A stretch of DNA of 64,000 nt from Porites lobata. Its lineage: Eukaryota > Cnidaria > Anthozoa > Scleractinia > Poritidae. Below the pieces are notes generated by a model that was not told the DNA's origin, did no database searches, and worked only from the letters and a program-made list of their open reading frames with translations. Each line of letters opens with the position of its first letter. Within the stretch, counting starts at the first letter, position 1. Shown here in pieces: positions 24,705-35,324 of the stretch. The stretch spans positions 724,001 through 788,000 of the forward strand of contig CALNXK010000166.1 of the NCBI GenBank assembly GCA_942486035.1, in the 5' to 3' direction. A program made the position numbers and the translations under genes.

Positions 24705-27700
24705 GTTGGCGCACTGGTAGGTTCGCAATTGAACGCTGTCTCAAAGTCAACGCCGCTCACAAAATGATAGGTGAACATTGGCCTTAGAGGAAGATTACTA
24801 GAATCATGATTTTTTTTTGGACAGTTGGACATTTTAAGGTTGAGTTTTTTAATAGATAGCTGTTGTATCGAGTTGTGTCTGTAATATTTGAAAGTTTTCA
24901 TTGTTTAATGGCTGAAATTGAAGCTAAAAAAAAGGTCTTCAGTCCACACTTTAGATTAAATGGTAACGTCGATGTGGGTGAGCACAACGCAAACAAAATA
25001 AACTCAAAGTTAGCAAAAGTTTCTTCGTTTATCATGTTTAACAAACTAGTTTCACAAATAGAACTAATTTACAGGAAAGATGAAAGCATAGGTGCAAAAA
25101 AGATGATAATTAAATGGTTTGTAATTCTTTGTCGGAAAACAAAAATTTAAAAATATATCGAAGAGTTATGATTTGTAAAATTATGCTCTCCTGTTTTTTT
25201 TTTTTTTTAAACAGTTGGACATTTTTAGGTTGTGTTATTTAATTGATCGGTGTTGTGTCCCCAGTATGGCAGCGCAATTTGGGGCAGTTTTAGATTTATG
25301 AAAATGACACTGAGCCAATAAAGGAAGCTGTATTAGTGTCCTTAAAACAGTCCCACAGTGCCGTTCGACACAACAATAGCTCAGTCTCTGGCTCAGCCAC
25401 AAACTGGCCAATAAAACAAACCTCATAAAAAGCATCCCTCTCTCTCTCTCCTTCCCCACCCACTTCTTTATCCCCTCCCCATCCCCATCCCCCTCCACAT
25501 CCCCTCGACATCCCTCCACACAAACACGCTCTGAAAGTGCCCATTACTTTTGTAAGAAATAATAACAAACTTTTTTTCCCACGCGACAGCTGTGTAAATG
25601 AAGTCTCGGAATGCCTGGAAGGAAACTTCAAGATTATTCGCAACTGCACAACAACTTCCCCGACAAAGTGCAAAGGCTGTGCGGAGGGGCATTACTTCGA
25701 TCCAGGTTACGGAGAACATGGAGGATGTATTCGTTGTTCAAAGCCATGTGGTATTTTTCAAAAAGAGACAAGGAAATGCGAAACTGCGCATGATCGTTTA
25801 TGCACCGCACGGAAACTAATTGACATTTTGGGAAAAAGTAAGCCTATTAAACCTAGAGCTCTAAAAATGCCAGGCCACCTCAGGCCTTATGTCTTATTAT
25901 TCTTTATTTCCTATTTTAATTTATTTGTTTATTTATTTCCTATTGATGTCAAGTGTGAAAACTTACTCCTTAGTTTTGGTTCAATTTATTTGTTTAGGAT
26001 AATTCATAAAAGTTTCTCAATTTATCACTGTAAAGGTTGGGGTTCGGGGTACATTGCTCGTTTCACTTCTCGTCTTCTGATTTATAAAAAACCCTATAGG
26101 GAGCTTCAGGTGGAGTCAAGAAAACTATACTAAATATGTTTATTTCTTGCTTTTGCGGTTGTTGTTGTTCTCACTCTTGGTTCTTCTATTTTTATTATTT
26201 TTTATTTATTTATTTACTTTTTAAATTTTCAAGTAGTGTGTGCGTCAGTGAACAACTTTTGTAGGGTTTTATCATTTTATTCACGTTGGTTTCATCTGGG
26301 CGAATGGGCGGAAAAGGGTTTTTCCCTTCAATTCAAGTTGATTTCACGCATCTCTGAATTGACTCGAGTATCATTTGCGCCCGAGCAAGATGTTACTAGC
26401 CCCGATTTTACACCTCTTGTAACGCTAAACTTACGGTCGGATATCCATTTCAAAACTTTGTCCTGGTATCAATGCAAAAGAAAAGCCACGTAGAAGATCA
26501 CTGCCAAAGGCTGTGCATCTGTAAATGTCAACTTTTAAAACTGATGGGGAATAGTCAGTACAATATAAAATCGATCAGATGAACTGGTCGAGCAAGTGAT
26601 TTCCTTCCTTTTTAGTTTTCGTCTGTTTTGTTTTATTTTGTTTTTACAATCAACTTTCTTTCTTTTCGTAAATTTATTCATATATTTTGCCACAACGATA
26701 ATATTACAATGTGGAGAAAAAATGTCCCGGGTTGGAAAGATCATCACCGGCCTATACCTGAGCTACCCTGGGCAAGCCAACTTTTCAAACATTTCCTTAC
26801 AAAGCGAGGCGAGCCGTTTACATGAGAGACAAAAAGTTGGCCTGGCCAGAATGGTGATCTGCCTTGCTTTGTCACCCTTTTTCGATGGTAAGTTCAACCT
26901 TCTAGCCCGGCCAACTTTCCTTTCTATAAACCCCTTTGCTCATCCAGCCGGGTCAACTCTGTCCAGACGAACGCTATTTTAGACAATCAGAGCATAGGCG
27001 AGCGCTGTTGAGTCGGGCAAAGAATTAAGTCACCTTTTTTTTTTCCCTAAAAGACACATAATCACTTTTTCTTCATATGAGCAAAGCCTAAGAACATTTT
27101 TTTTTTACAAAAGTTAACGTTCAAAAAGAACGACATTTCGACCGTCCGACGGTCATTTTCAAGTTCAGGATAAGAAGTAGAAATTAGCTAGTGAGTCAGT
27201 ATCTAGAAGTATCTCATTAGTCTATTCACACTTGTGTATGACCAAATGCTAATTTTTAATTTATTTCGTATCCTGAGCTTGAAAATGACCGTCGAAGGGT
27301 CCCAAGTCGTTCTTTTTTAACGTTAACTTTTATGGTTAATTCAATTCCAAAAAAATTATGTTTAAAAACATTTGTCAATTTTATGCGAGCATATTTAACA
27401 ATTCTTCTTTGAAATCGAGGTGAATCGTGGCTTAATATTTACCGAGCCGCGAAAGCGGCGAGGTAAATATTCCCAAAGCCACTATTCACCGAGATTGAAA
27501 AGAATAATTGTTTTAGTATATACACACGATGTGATCTCAACAAAATCAGAGAGGAAACCATTAAAAAGTACGATTTGATTGACAGATCAAATCACGCGTA
27601 AGTTTAAAAATAGATCTTTGCATAATTTTATCATTTCGCAAACAACGGCGTAATGGCTTAAATGGAACCGCTAAAAGTTTGAATTGTTTCCTTACCTGAG

Positions 27701-30700
27701 AAGAAAGGTAGAGCTTTGTTGTTTTCTGTTGACTCGCTAAGTTTATAGCCAAAAGGGTTTGTTGTGTCGTTCTTCGCATGAAGTGCTGGCAAAAATAGCG
27801 GCTCGGTTGCTCGAGGTAAGACGTCGTCTTTCTCTATCATTCTTTTCCAGTTTACTTGAAACGTAGAATTTCTGCAAACATTTCCTTTTAACTTTGTTTG
27901 TCATAAATAAACTTCGATTTTTGGGCCAAAATTTTCTTGTTAAAAAACGCTGAGTTCTCGAAACGGCTTCTTCTACGCGAATACACGGCAGTTGTAAACA
28001 ATCCATTGAGAGCTATTGAGCACAAAACTCAGCTACAGCAAATTGAAAAACGCTGTATTGAATCCTTCCAAGTCTTTTCTTGCTTTAAAAAAAGTCAGCC
28101 CTAGGATTTTGTCGACTTTTAAAAGATTATTCTTTAAAAAAAGTGGGAAAAACACCGAGCTCACACATTATCCACTCGCCAGGAGGTGAATATTTAACAG
28201 TTAATGAAGGAGCCGGAGTATCTTATGAAGAATTATGGAGATCGAGGAGGGTGTTATCCGTCGAGGCCGTAGGCCGAGGCGGATATCACCCCCGAGATCT
28301 CCATAATTCTTCATATGATACGAAAGCCGAATTCAATAACTGTTTTATTATTCATTCAAAATAATTCCTAGTTTAAAAACATAGCTAAAACATGCTTACC
28401 TCCATCGATCCATCGATGTTCAGTTCATCTTCGATAGTGCACGTTTAGGTTTGTCCAGCTCCACAAATATTCTCCAAATAGCAGATGTCGCCCTTCGAGT
28501 TGTCTTCTTGCTGTTCTGGCCATGTTTCTACCTATTTTTTCGCGTAGTTCTTACTCTTGAAACGAGTGAAATGTCCGCCATTTTTTCAAGTTCACAACCA
28601 AAACAATTCAACCTCGTCCCCAGGTTTTCTCGGTTAACGGTGCCTTAACCTGCGAAAACGCTGCATTTTTGACGTCATTTCCTCGTTAAAGTCAAAATTC
28701 TTCCAAATTTGGTCATCAGTAACTGGTTATGGTGAATTGAACGTGTGCTTTTAGCCAATCAGAATCAGGGAAATGTTTTGAATGAATAATAATGTTGAAT
28801 AGTCTGAGATAGCGAACCCCAGATTGCTTAAATCACCAAGATCACTGAGTGTGTATATACTGATAATAATTATGTTAAATAAACGAGTTTAGTGCTGTTT
28901 TTTTCCTCCAGAGAGAGGAGCAGGTTGACTAACCATGTCCACCTATCTATCTTTACAGCCACTACTCCTGTCCCAGGACAGACTACAAATATTCCAAGTG
29001 AGTATATTAATAATTATGACAAATAAACGCGTTAAGTTTTGTTTTAAAGGAGCCAGGAGAGGACAGGTTCACTGACCATGTCCACCGATCTATCTTTACA
29101 GCCTCTACTCCTGTCCAAGAACAGACTACAAACAGTTCAAGTAGCAGCTCTTCCCCAAATGCAGTCACAGTGACAAAACTTCCCGCACAAGAGAACGTAA
29201 AGAATGATGTACCCGAGAAAGCAACGGGGGAAAACAAGCTATTGTTTTTGTTGTTCCTCCTTTTTGCCTTGATCCCAATAATAGGAATTGCTGTATTCTG
29301 TTGCAAAAGACGAAAGAGTCGGAGGCCTGAGAAAAAGGATGCCAGAAAGGTTGAACAGACCTGTCCTCTGATGTCACGTAGATCACGTAAGTTACTGATT
29401 TAAGCGTCAGAATTTAGTTTCTATGGTCTTAGTATTAGAAACTACAGAAGTAGAGAGAACTCTATTCTTATTCCTGCAATGTAAAATGCAAGGGGTAACG
29501 ACCATAAGTCATTAATTAAACTTCTTAACAGACGAATCAGTACGTTATGCTTGTACTAATGCTCTGAAGAACCAAGTCCAAGATATCAACCTCCCCATCC
29601 ATGACACTATCACCAGTCAATCACTCTCCTCGAGTTAAGATTTATCAGTCAGAGCAATGTTTTTTTCACTGGGCTAGCCCGCAGGAAAATTTCGCAGCCT
29701 GCGTAGCTAGTGGAATTGTTTTTGGCGCCTGTGAAAGTTTTGGCGGCAAAGCCGGCGCCAATGCATGCATGAAGGAAGCGACTGCCGAAGGCGCGAGGAA
29801 ATTCAGAGCGTCTCCTCCCGATTCTTTGCAAGGCTTCGTAGCTCCTACTAACGATCCCCCAGCTACGCAGGCTAAGAAAATTCCTCTGAGTTTGAGTTGA
29901 TTTCTCACTTGAAACTCTTATCAAATTGTCAACAACATTTCGTATTAACTCGATATTCTTCATCCCTATTATAAGTATATGTATGCATTAGCTTATTTAT
30001 GTGTTCAGGTGGGCTAGTTTTTTTTTTTCTCCAGGTGGCTTAGATACGTTGGTCCGAGATCTAGTTGTTGAGGATAGGCGGAAAATCTCAAGTTGGCTTA
30101 ATGAAAAAGGCACAGATGGTAAACTGCAAGTTTTCTTAGTCTTTAATTTGTTTTATGCGAATAACAGGCGAATTGAAACCATTCATGGAAAGCTTGAACG
30201 AAATTTTTCGGAGGTAAAAAATAGGCCATTTCCAAGTTCAAAAACCCTTACTTACAAAACGAGGCTAAGAGCAAAACCTCTCTTGTGAAAATGAGTTTTA
30301 TTTGTGGGAGAATGTAAAAATCATTTTCATGTATAGCTTCTCTCGCACTTAGCCTCACTTTGAAACAGAGGCTTGGAACAACTCTGAAATAGCCTACTGG
30401 CTCTAATTTATAGGAAACTGGCTATGTTCTGTGTTCTTGGTGCCTCCGCTAAGATCTCAATCTGTCAAGCCGTTTTACAGCCACTTTGCTTTTTCTCGTG
30501 TCCTCCTCCCATTATCTGGAGACTACGCTTCCTACGTCAACTATTTGTGTTCTCTAATACAATTTAAACAACTTAAAGCATGTGTGCCTCTTTACTCCCA
30601 AGGGCTTCCCAGAAAAACATTAGTCGATGAGGAAAGACAGCTGCCATCAAGTTTCTTTTGAATGGTCACACATCAGGATTTCATCCAAAGAATCAAAATT

Positions 30701-31305
30701 TGGAACCATACACTTTGTAGAGCGTAATAATCAGTATCACAGGAAAGTACTGCTCAGTAGCTTTCATTTGAATGGTCACACCATAGGATTTCATCGATAT
30801 CCAAAGCGCTAGTGAACATTACCACAGGAAAGAAGTGCTTTCATTTTAGTGTTTAAACTTAACGATTTTTCAGTTTCGTTCACAGGCTTAAAAGTTAGAA
30901 CCATTCTGAATAGTATTATAATCCAGTAGCGTTCATCTCAGGCTTCTGTCCACAGTTTTTTTGGAAGTAAATAAATGGGTCTATGGAAATTTGATGGGTT
31001 GATGAGTTATAACAATTACATTTTTGTTCTTTGTCAATTTAGGTTATTACCACTACCAATTAGTTTCAGAAAACCTGGGATTCTTACAAGAAAGTCGACA
31101 ATGGAGTCGATTTGACAACCCTGCAGAGAAATTTCTTACCGCTTTTGGGGAAAAGGAAAATGGCACCATTTTAAAGTTAGTCGACGCTTCAAAGCAGGTG
31201 GGGCTGACTCTCTTTGCCAGAAAACTGGAAGAGAAATTCGGCCAAACAAACCAAAGCAGGGAAGAAAATGAAGAGGACGAAGGAAGAATCTGCCGTGTGG
31301 TATAA
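17092..31305 (+). CDS. TNF receptor superfamily member with death domain (gene B, spliced)
   Basis: A single-pass receptor can be assembled from exons 17092-17136, 23318-23508, 25590-25837, 28959-28997, 29102-29386, optionally 29532-29615, then 30035-30118 and 31043-31305. Lengths and phases agree (0, 2, 1, 1, 1, 1), giving 384 residues, or 412 with the optional exon. The order is: cleavable signal peptide, three cysteine-rich domains, a Thr/Ser-rich stalk, one transmembrane helix followed by KRRKSRR, then a C-terminal death domain. This layout is that of NGFR/EDAR-type death receptors. In family terms it would bind a TNF-type ligand outside the cell and recruit death-domain adaptors inside. 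A TATA box and a kappaB-type site precede it. Introns are full of MITEs. Ligand and symbol cannot be assigned from sequence. Confidence 0.85.
17137..19232. other. Gene B intron 1, first part
   Basis: A 130-codon ORF at 17308-17700 lies here; it is AT-rich, has no recognised domain and is probably chance or a relic. Around 18690-18740 words such as CAAGTGTAATAA echo the termini of the inverted-repeat element at 22418. Nothing else is supported. Confidence 0.5.
19233..19372. mobile_element. Near-perfect foldback MITE with 7-9 bp target duplication
   Basis: CACAGGCAGCCCAAGCGCAC at 19233 is mirrored exactly by the complement ending GGGCTGCCTGTG at 19372; arms of about 65 bp run almost to the centre. 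GTATATG precedes and GTATATGCA follows (19226-19234 and 19373-19381), a 7-9 bp target duplication consistent with a Mutator-type miniature element. The near identity of the arms suggests recent activity. Confidence 0.85.
19373..20679. other. Gene B intron 1, middle part
   Basis: No gene recognised. The minus-strand ORF at 20427-20645 has no domain signature. Confidence 0.5.
20680..20760. mobile_element. Mini inverted-repeat element, AGCCTGTGTACAG family, copy 2
   Basis: GGCCTGTGTACAGTCGCCCC at the left and the complement ending CTGTACACAGGCT at 20760 enclose a C-rich/G-rich hairpin. Same family as 10510-10577 and 53184-53276. Confidence 0.7.
21300..21620. repeat. Intron segment duplicated at 58385-58700
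   Basis: Shared words in the same order, such as GCGAAGA.ATATATTG, AATATAACGT.TTTTCTTCA, CAGAAAAC.CAG.AA.CCATGAA, ATTCAAGC.TATTTGTA and ATAACATACAGGT, show homology with sequence about 1 kb behind the 57572 signal exon. This supports common descent of the two receptor genes' first introns. Confidence 0.65.
21627..23073. mobile_element. Composite inverted-repeat element with GGAAGGTACG termini
   Basis: GGGAAGGTACGTTTTTTAC at 21627 mirrors GTGAAAAACGTACCTTCC ending at 23073. The left interior has GGGGGAGGGTC-type repeats; the right interior is a second foldback (22418-23050). It ends about 250 bp before gene B exon 2. The minus-strand ORF at 21864-22139 lies inside and matches nothing I recognise. 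Confidence 0.6.
22418..23050. mobile_element. Foldback element rich in AATAAGCGCCGC
   Basis: GGCCTAAATGTAATAAACGG at the left and its complement ending TTTAGGCC at the right enclose arms of about 300 bp. They contain CCTAAATGTAATAA repeats, then GTAATTACTCGAATAAGC and several GCGCCGCGGCGC palindromes. The GC-rich interior stands out sharply from the AT-rich surroundings. A related element is at 58769-59110. Confidence 0.75.
23318..23508 (+). CDS. Gene B exon 2: cysteine-rich domains 1-2
   Basis: After TTCCAG the frame reads LATTSTSCPSAHHYWNGTSC and continues with ILCTKCGPGYGVKTKCG and DTECQECWPGYDW. The C-x11-C-x2-C-x2-C-x9-C-x7-C spacing is that of a TNF-receptor cysteine-rich domain. The second domain begins at CQECWPGYDW and continues over the splice. 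The exon ends in phase 2 at GA|gtaagt, which joins C at 25590 to give Asp. Confidence 0.88.
23659..24594. mobile_element. Intronic element with GAGTAGTCAATCGATAAAAA termini
   Basis: The ends are exact inverted repeats of about 26 bp, and the interior contains many further ATCGATAAAAATCGGT words in both orientations near each end, a subterminal-repeat pattern typical of DNA transposons. About 940 bp, no transposase frame. No target duplication was identified. Confidence 0.7.
24595..25589. other. Gene B intron 2, remaining part
   Basis: ORFs on both strands (for example 24863-25150, and 25235-25719 minus) are low-complexity or lack domains. A CT-rich run at 25437-25515 lies just before exon 3. 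Confidence 0.5.
25590..25837 (+). CDS. Gene B exon 3: cysteine-rich domains 2-3
   Basis: Begins in phase 2 after GCGACAG and reads CVNEVSECLEGNFKIIRNC, then TTTSPTKCKGCAEGHYFDPG and GGCIRCSKPCGIFQKETRKC followed by ETAHDRLC. Cys spacing again fits TNF-receptor domains, finishing domain 2 and giving a complete third. It ends GGA AAA A|gtaagc in phase 1. Confidence 0.88.
25838..27108. other. Gene B intron 3, first part
   Basis: AT-rich. The open frame continuing from exon 3 to 26133 is read-through into the intron and not supported as coding beyond the donor. Confidence 0.5.
27109..27331. mobile_element. Foldback MITE with AAAAGTTAACGT termini
   Basis: AAAAGTTAACGTT with AGAACGAC and GACGGTCATTTTCAAG at the left is mirrored at the right, ending ACGTTAACTTTT at 27331. 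Arms are about 70 bp. Confidence 0.75.
27397..27513. mobile_element. Hairpin element
   Basis: AACAATTCTTCTTTGAAATC and GAGGTGAAT..TGGCTT..ATATTTACC are mirrored across a GCCGCGAAAGCGGC centre. Probable MITE in intron 3. Confidence 0.7.
28186..28355. mobile_element. Hairpin element
   Basis: GTGAATATTTAACAGTTAAT and TATGAAGAATTATGGAGATC are mirrored on the right side (GATCTCCATAATTCTTCATA, then AATAACTGTTTTATTATTC). The centre is GAGGCCGTAGGCCGAGGC. Same style as 27397-27513, possibly related. Confidence 0.7.
28855..29140. repeat. Tandem duplication of a stalk exon with its intron
   Basis: Two blocks of about 140 bp share ATAATAATTATG..AAATAAACG, CCATGTCCACC.ATCTATC, the acceptor TTTACAG and the coding start CC.CTACTCCTGTCC. 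They are the same ancestral exon in tandem. Confidence 0.75.
28959..28997 (+). CDS. Gene B exon 4: stalk mini-exon
   Basis: A 39-bp exon between TTTACAG and gtgagt, read TTPVPGQTTNIP in phase 1 on both sides. It encodes a Thr/Pro-rich stalk repeat, is dispensable for frame, and is a duplicate of the start of exon 5. Confidence 0.75.
29102..29386 (+). CDS. Gene B exon 5: stalk, transmembrane helix and basic juxtamembrane
   Basis: Reads STPVQEQTTNSSSSSSSPN, a polar stretch, then a hydrophobic helix LLFLLFLLFALIPIIGIAVF ending CC and followed by KRRKSRRPEKKDARK, the expected stop-transfer charge. The exon ends RRS + C in phase 1 at gtaagt. Confidence 0.85.
29532..29615 (+). CDS. Gene B optional exon (84 bp) with weak donor
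   Basis: A good acceptor (CTTCTTAACAG) opens a phase-1 frame HESVRYACTNALKNQVQDIN that continues to IHDTIT. Splicing from A|gtcaat at 29615 keeps frame with 30035, but that donor is weak. If it is not used the frame stops at TAA 29636-29638, giving a receptor without a death domain. It could be an alternative exon or an accidental frame. Confidence 0.5.
29682..29885. mobile_element. MITE with CAGCCTGCGTAGCT termini
   Basis: CGCAGCCTGCGTAGCT near 29693 and AGCTACGCAGGCT near 29861 are inverted, inside a slightly longer AGGAAAATTT/AAATTCCT frame. The GC-rich interior contains a GGCGCC/GCCGGCGCC palindromic stretch. It lies in the intron between the transmembrane and death-domain exons. Confidence 0.75.
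30035..30118 (+). CDS. Gene B exon 6/7: death domain, first half
   Basis: After TTCTCCAG it reads GLDTLVRDLVVEDRRKISSW then LNEKGTDG, the first helices of a death domain, and ends G|gtaaac in phase 1. It is 84 bp, so frame is unaffected by the upstream choice. Confidence 0.82.
30185..30415. repeat. Dispersed repeat, copy 2
   Basis: Matches 2770-3010 along its length (AAATTTTTC.G, CCATTTCCAAGTTC, AATCATTTTCAT, CACTTAGCCT, TTTGAAA.AGAGGCTTGG). Lies in the last intron of gene B. Confidence 0.55.
31043..31305 (+). CDS. Gene B last exon: death domain, second half and tail
   Basis: Acceptor TTTAG, then GYYHYQLVSENLGFL, NPAEKFLTAFGEK, TILKLVDASKQVGLTLFARK and LEEKF: the later helices of the death domain, including the Trp of the QW core. 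A short acidic tail ends GRICRVV and TAA at 31303-31305. It is the direct paralog of 2289-2611. Confidence 0.88.
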
Positions 31306-33185
31306 ATTAGATAAAGGGGATCTTTACTCGCTTTCCAAGTTTTGTTGCGGCGATGTAAATAGTGTGACGATGCTCAAGTGAGCTTTCCTCTAGATTCAGA
31401 CATACGTTCATGCGCCGTCGTGCACAAACACTTTTGATTTACATTAAGGCAACAAAACATGTCAGCGAATAAGGACTAAAGGTTTGTTTTTGACAGAGTC
31501 GTTGATTCAAAACCCTTATTCATCCTCTGGCCAATCAACTCAAATGAGCCAATCAAATCTCAAAGTGAATATATTACGTTCGCAAGTTACGATTGATTTT
31601 GTTTTACTACAGCTCCTGATTGGTTAAGAAAAGAACACGTGCTTTTTCAGTCAATCACAATTAAAGGGGCTGTGTCACGGTAGTCCAGTTCATTTTGTTT
31701 AATTTTGCCAATTACTCGCCCTCGGTTGGTATGGAACTTAAAGTAAGCAAAGAAATTACATGTAAATGACAAAATCAGAGATCCGAGATAAACAAATATG
31801 TCTCCTGAGCATTATTTTTGAAGTTGCAAGCAGCAGGGATCAACTTTGAAAAACTGTTAGGCTGAACAGTTTTCAAAAACCCTAATTTCAATCCGTTTCA
31901 ATTACAATCTCTTTCAGTTTTACCCATCCGTGGCATCCGTTGTTCTGTTATGTTATTTTAACCTTCAGTTAAAGTTTTAAGCTGTTATTTTTATGTTTCG
32001 CTTAATTTAACAGGCGTTTTGAAATTGTCTAATTTGGCTGAATTTCGTGACACAGCTCCTTTAAACCAGTGCAAAATCAAAGAAATAACAAAATCTCTGT
32101 CTGTACTTGAGTGAAAATTACTCCAGTTTTAGAAATTTCAATTTGGTCTTAGCCAAACTTAGTCTGAGCCAAATATCTGTAGTTTACAGTTTCATTTATA
32201 GATCGTTTTCTCATGACGTCACGTCCTCCATATTGAAATGCTAATAAACTAAAACGGCTGCCATATTGGTGTATAAAAACAATTATGTGGTTCTTTAGTT
32301 GCGTAGAATTTTAGTAATGAGTTTAGCCAGGCCCGCGACAAAGGAAGACGATGATGGCTCCAAAATGGCGGCCTCTAAACTACCCCATAAGTAGGAATAT
32401 AATCAGATGGGGTATAAGGCCATTTTCTATTCATCAAGCTGTCGTATTTCACTTTGAAAGCTGTGTGTGTGAGCCCTAGCAACCTTAGCTCCAAAAGGGT
32501 GGGGTGAGGGAAATATCCAGCCTAAGTTAGAAGAGGGGTGTGTCGTATATCAAGTTTTCTGTTCAACGTATATAAAGGAGGAAGACTTTGCATTTTTTAA
32601 TCTTATTTATCACTTCACTCGTCAAATATTTACATCTCGACCTGACTGGCCTCCAGTGGTCTCTTTTGATTTAAGGCCGCGGGTGACCAGCGTGATATCA
32701 CAAAACGAATGGGATGATGGGAAGGATATCAGTTTAATTTATACTCTAGCCTGATCTCCTTTGAATATCACAAGAAATACAAATGAGAGATCAATATAGG
32801 AACGATTCGGAATGCCAACAACGATCCATGGTCAGCAACGTTGTGGCCCAACAAGCTAGGCAGAGTGAGTTAAAAAAATATCAATATTTAATATATATCT
32901 CATGGGAGTGAAGGTTATCTAACGTTGAGCCATTCCCATTTATTTACGAATTTTGGCTAAGAAACCCAGCTTGTTGGACGCTGGGGTAAAGTGTACTTGA
33001 ATAATGTAGTACGTATGAGAGTATTATATAACATGGAAAGTCATCCTTTTGTATATCACAGCAGAAACCTAAAAAAGTTTGTTATAACATAGTCGAAAGC
33101 CGTTTTATGTCGATGCTCACGGTGCTACTAAGTAGACGTCACTTTCTGTTTTGAATAGACAGCAAATTAGTTATTCGTAATATAT
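31306..33185. other. 3' flank of gene B
   Basis: Non-coding apart from the element at 31665-32060. Parts around 32500-32610 are homologous to the flank of gene A near 3660-3760. Confidence 0.55.
31665..32060. mobile_element. TTAA-flanked MITE (AGGGGCTGTGTCACG termini)
   Basis: AGGGGCTGTGTCACG at the left and CGTGACACAGCTCCT at the right are inverted repeats, each side flanked by TTAA (31661-31664, 32061-32064). TTAA target sites are used by piggyBac and Kolobok-type elements. About 400 bp, non-coding. Confidence 0.75.
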
Positions 33186-33609
33186 AGGGTCTGGGGCCCG
33201 TTTCTCGAAAGTCTCCGAAAATTTTTGGGCCCGAAGGCAAATTTTTGAAGTCAAAACCTGTTGAATAGTAGAGCAGCTCCTAGCTCACAAACCAGTCAAG
33301 TTTGCCTCGTGAACTGATGTTTTTATTAGATCATTTTCAAAATTATTGGAACCTTGATCTTGGTTGCAAACATGACAAAGACGAAATAGCTTTTCGGGGC
33401 GGAAACGTTATCGGGAATTTGAAACAGGCCAATGGAAAGAAAGGTCCGCCAAATCGTGTTTTTCGCCATGAATCCCGTATTCGTGCCTAAATTTTGGCGA
33501 ATCCTGCCTCCCGTAACAGTTAAAACCCAATATCCCGTTAATGTTTCCCGAATCCCGCACTTTAATTTGGTCAAATCCCGGATCGCGGGAAAAAACCCTT
33601 CCGGACCCT
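33186..33609. mobile_element. Repeat element with AGGGTCTGG/CCGGACCCT ends and AATCCCG words
   Basis: Short inverted ends and a right half made of repeated AATCCCG/AATCCTG motifs suggest a degenerate element. A similar AATCCCG-rich stretch is at 59120-59195. The ORFs at 33302-33490 (+) and 33326-33574 (-) fall inside. Confidence 0.45.
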
Positions 33610-35320
33610 GAATTCAGGCTGACTGCCGGGTACTTTCGTCAGTTTTTTAACTAAGCATTTGAAAGACGAAAGAAGCAATATGAAAATTAAATAAATCAAA
33701 TCATTCATATGCGTATTTCCTTAACTCTCTTTGCTTGTTATCGTATTTCAATCGGTAACACCACCTATAGAAATAGTAATGCTGAATAAACTTGTTGTTG
33801 GAGTTTTGTTGAATTTAGGGTACTGTTTCGATAAATGTATAACTTTTGAGTGTTAGTCCACGGAATAACGGCTTTGTGTAAGTTAGAGACAAATTGAAAT
33901 AATGTCCTGTTTTGATTTCTTTAGTATTTTGTTCTAATAAAAGACGAATTTTTAATTCAAGGACTATACTCTGTGTAATATAATACATACGCTTTCCATG
34001 GTCCCTTTTGGTGTACGTATGATGGTGGAGTCTTAAGTTACTATAATGCTTTCTTTTAAGATGAAATTTCGACCCTTACTACATTTCTCGCGTGTTGACA
34101 AAAGGCATTCATTTTTCTGGCGAAAAAGTGTCCCGTAGCTATTTTAGATTGCCCAAATGTTCATTACCAGCTATTTATAGTTATTCCCCATAAAAAACGA
34201 CGCAGAAACGTTGATAATTATAAGGAACTATTCAATTATGCATGATATAGGATATAATTCCTTTCTTTTCTTCCTTGACACGTTTCTTAATTATTCCCAG
34301 AGTAGATTAGGGGCAATCAACGACCGAATGTTTCCAAATACAGTTTTTGAGGCAGCCCTAAAAACTACCTATCTGTTCCGAATTTTGCTGTCTTATGGGA
34401 ACTTTGGTCATCTCGAAAGTTTTGGGTGGTTTTTCATCTCATCTCAACCTAGTCCCTAGACGTTCTTAGCTCGGTCAATCTTGGACTCTACCGTGAGCTG
34501 TGACGTCACCGAGAGATACTCGACGAGAATTCGCCGAGAACGTTCTCTCGCCCGCTCTTTCCCAGACTTCGGGAGGACAACGGGTCAAAAGAGGACGCCT
34601 AGGGACTAGGCTGATCTCATCCCTGTTCGCTGCCACATGGGTCACTCCCCGGTCGAAAGAGCGTGAAGTAGCTATGCTTTTATTATAAAATTCTAAGAGA
34701 CGTTATGTCTTTCTACCGCAATTTTCAGGAGGCCTTATAACAATACCGGATTTTCCTCGGAAATAAAATCAGGCGTGAAAAACGCAACCTCCGAATATCC
34801 TAATTCGGGCATGGTTATCCTGACCAGAAACTTTAAGCCTTACTAATCATTTGCTCCTTCGAACAGATATTTTACCGAAAAAAGGCGTTGGGGGCCCCTG
34901 GTTACTAAATAAAGGCAACTTTGAGTCTGTGGATCATTCAGATGGAGGCTACAGCTAGAGCAATTCTTTTCTGTTGTACTGTTTCTTACATTGAGTGTTG
35001 GCTCGACGCCCTTTTAATTAGCCTTTGTGGATGAAATCCTAAGTCACCATTTAGAAGAAAGCTACACAATGATAAGCAAGCAGTACTCAGTTCCTGTAGT
35101 GCTTTGTATAATCAACCTCAGTACTAGTTCTAACTTTGAGTTTTATGGCTCTTGGTTTTGGATAAATTTAAAGAGGCTCCCATTCATTTTTCAAGGTCTC
35201 ACTCCTTCGTGTTTGATGCTCTATAACTTTGGCTGTGGTGCATGTACGCAAAAGCCATGAAGTGAAACAACATGTTGCTCAGCATTTACACTAAAAGTTT
35301 ATTGGAAATCCATTTGTTTA
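33610..35320. other. Sequence without a recognised gene
   Basis: Several short ORFs (34211-34459, 34500-34688, 35027-35260) lack domains and splice support. Nothing else is supported. Confidence 0.45.
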
Positions 35321-35324
35321 CCTA

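Noticed and set aside
25235..25719. Overlapping minus-strand ORFs of 83-125 codons
   Set aside because: They derive from a CT-rich low-complexity stretch and overlap the + strand receptor exon.
26596..26982. 128-codon ORF starting in a hydrophobic stretch
   Set aside because: T-rich intron sequence; no splice-site or domain support despite a transmembrane-like start.
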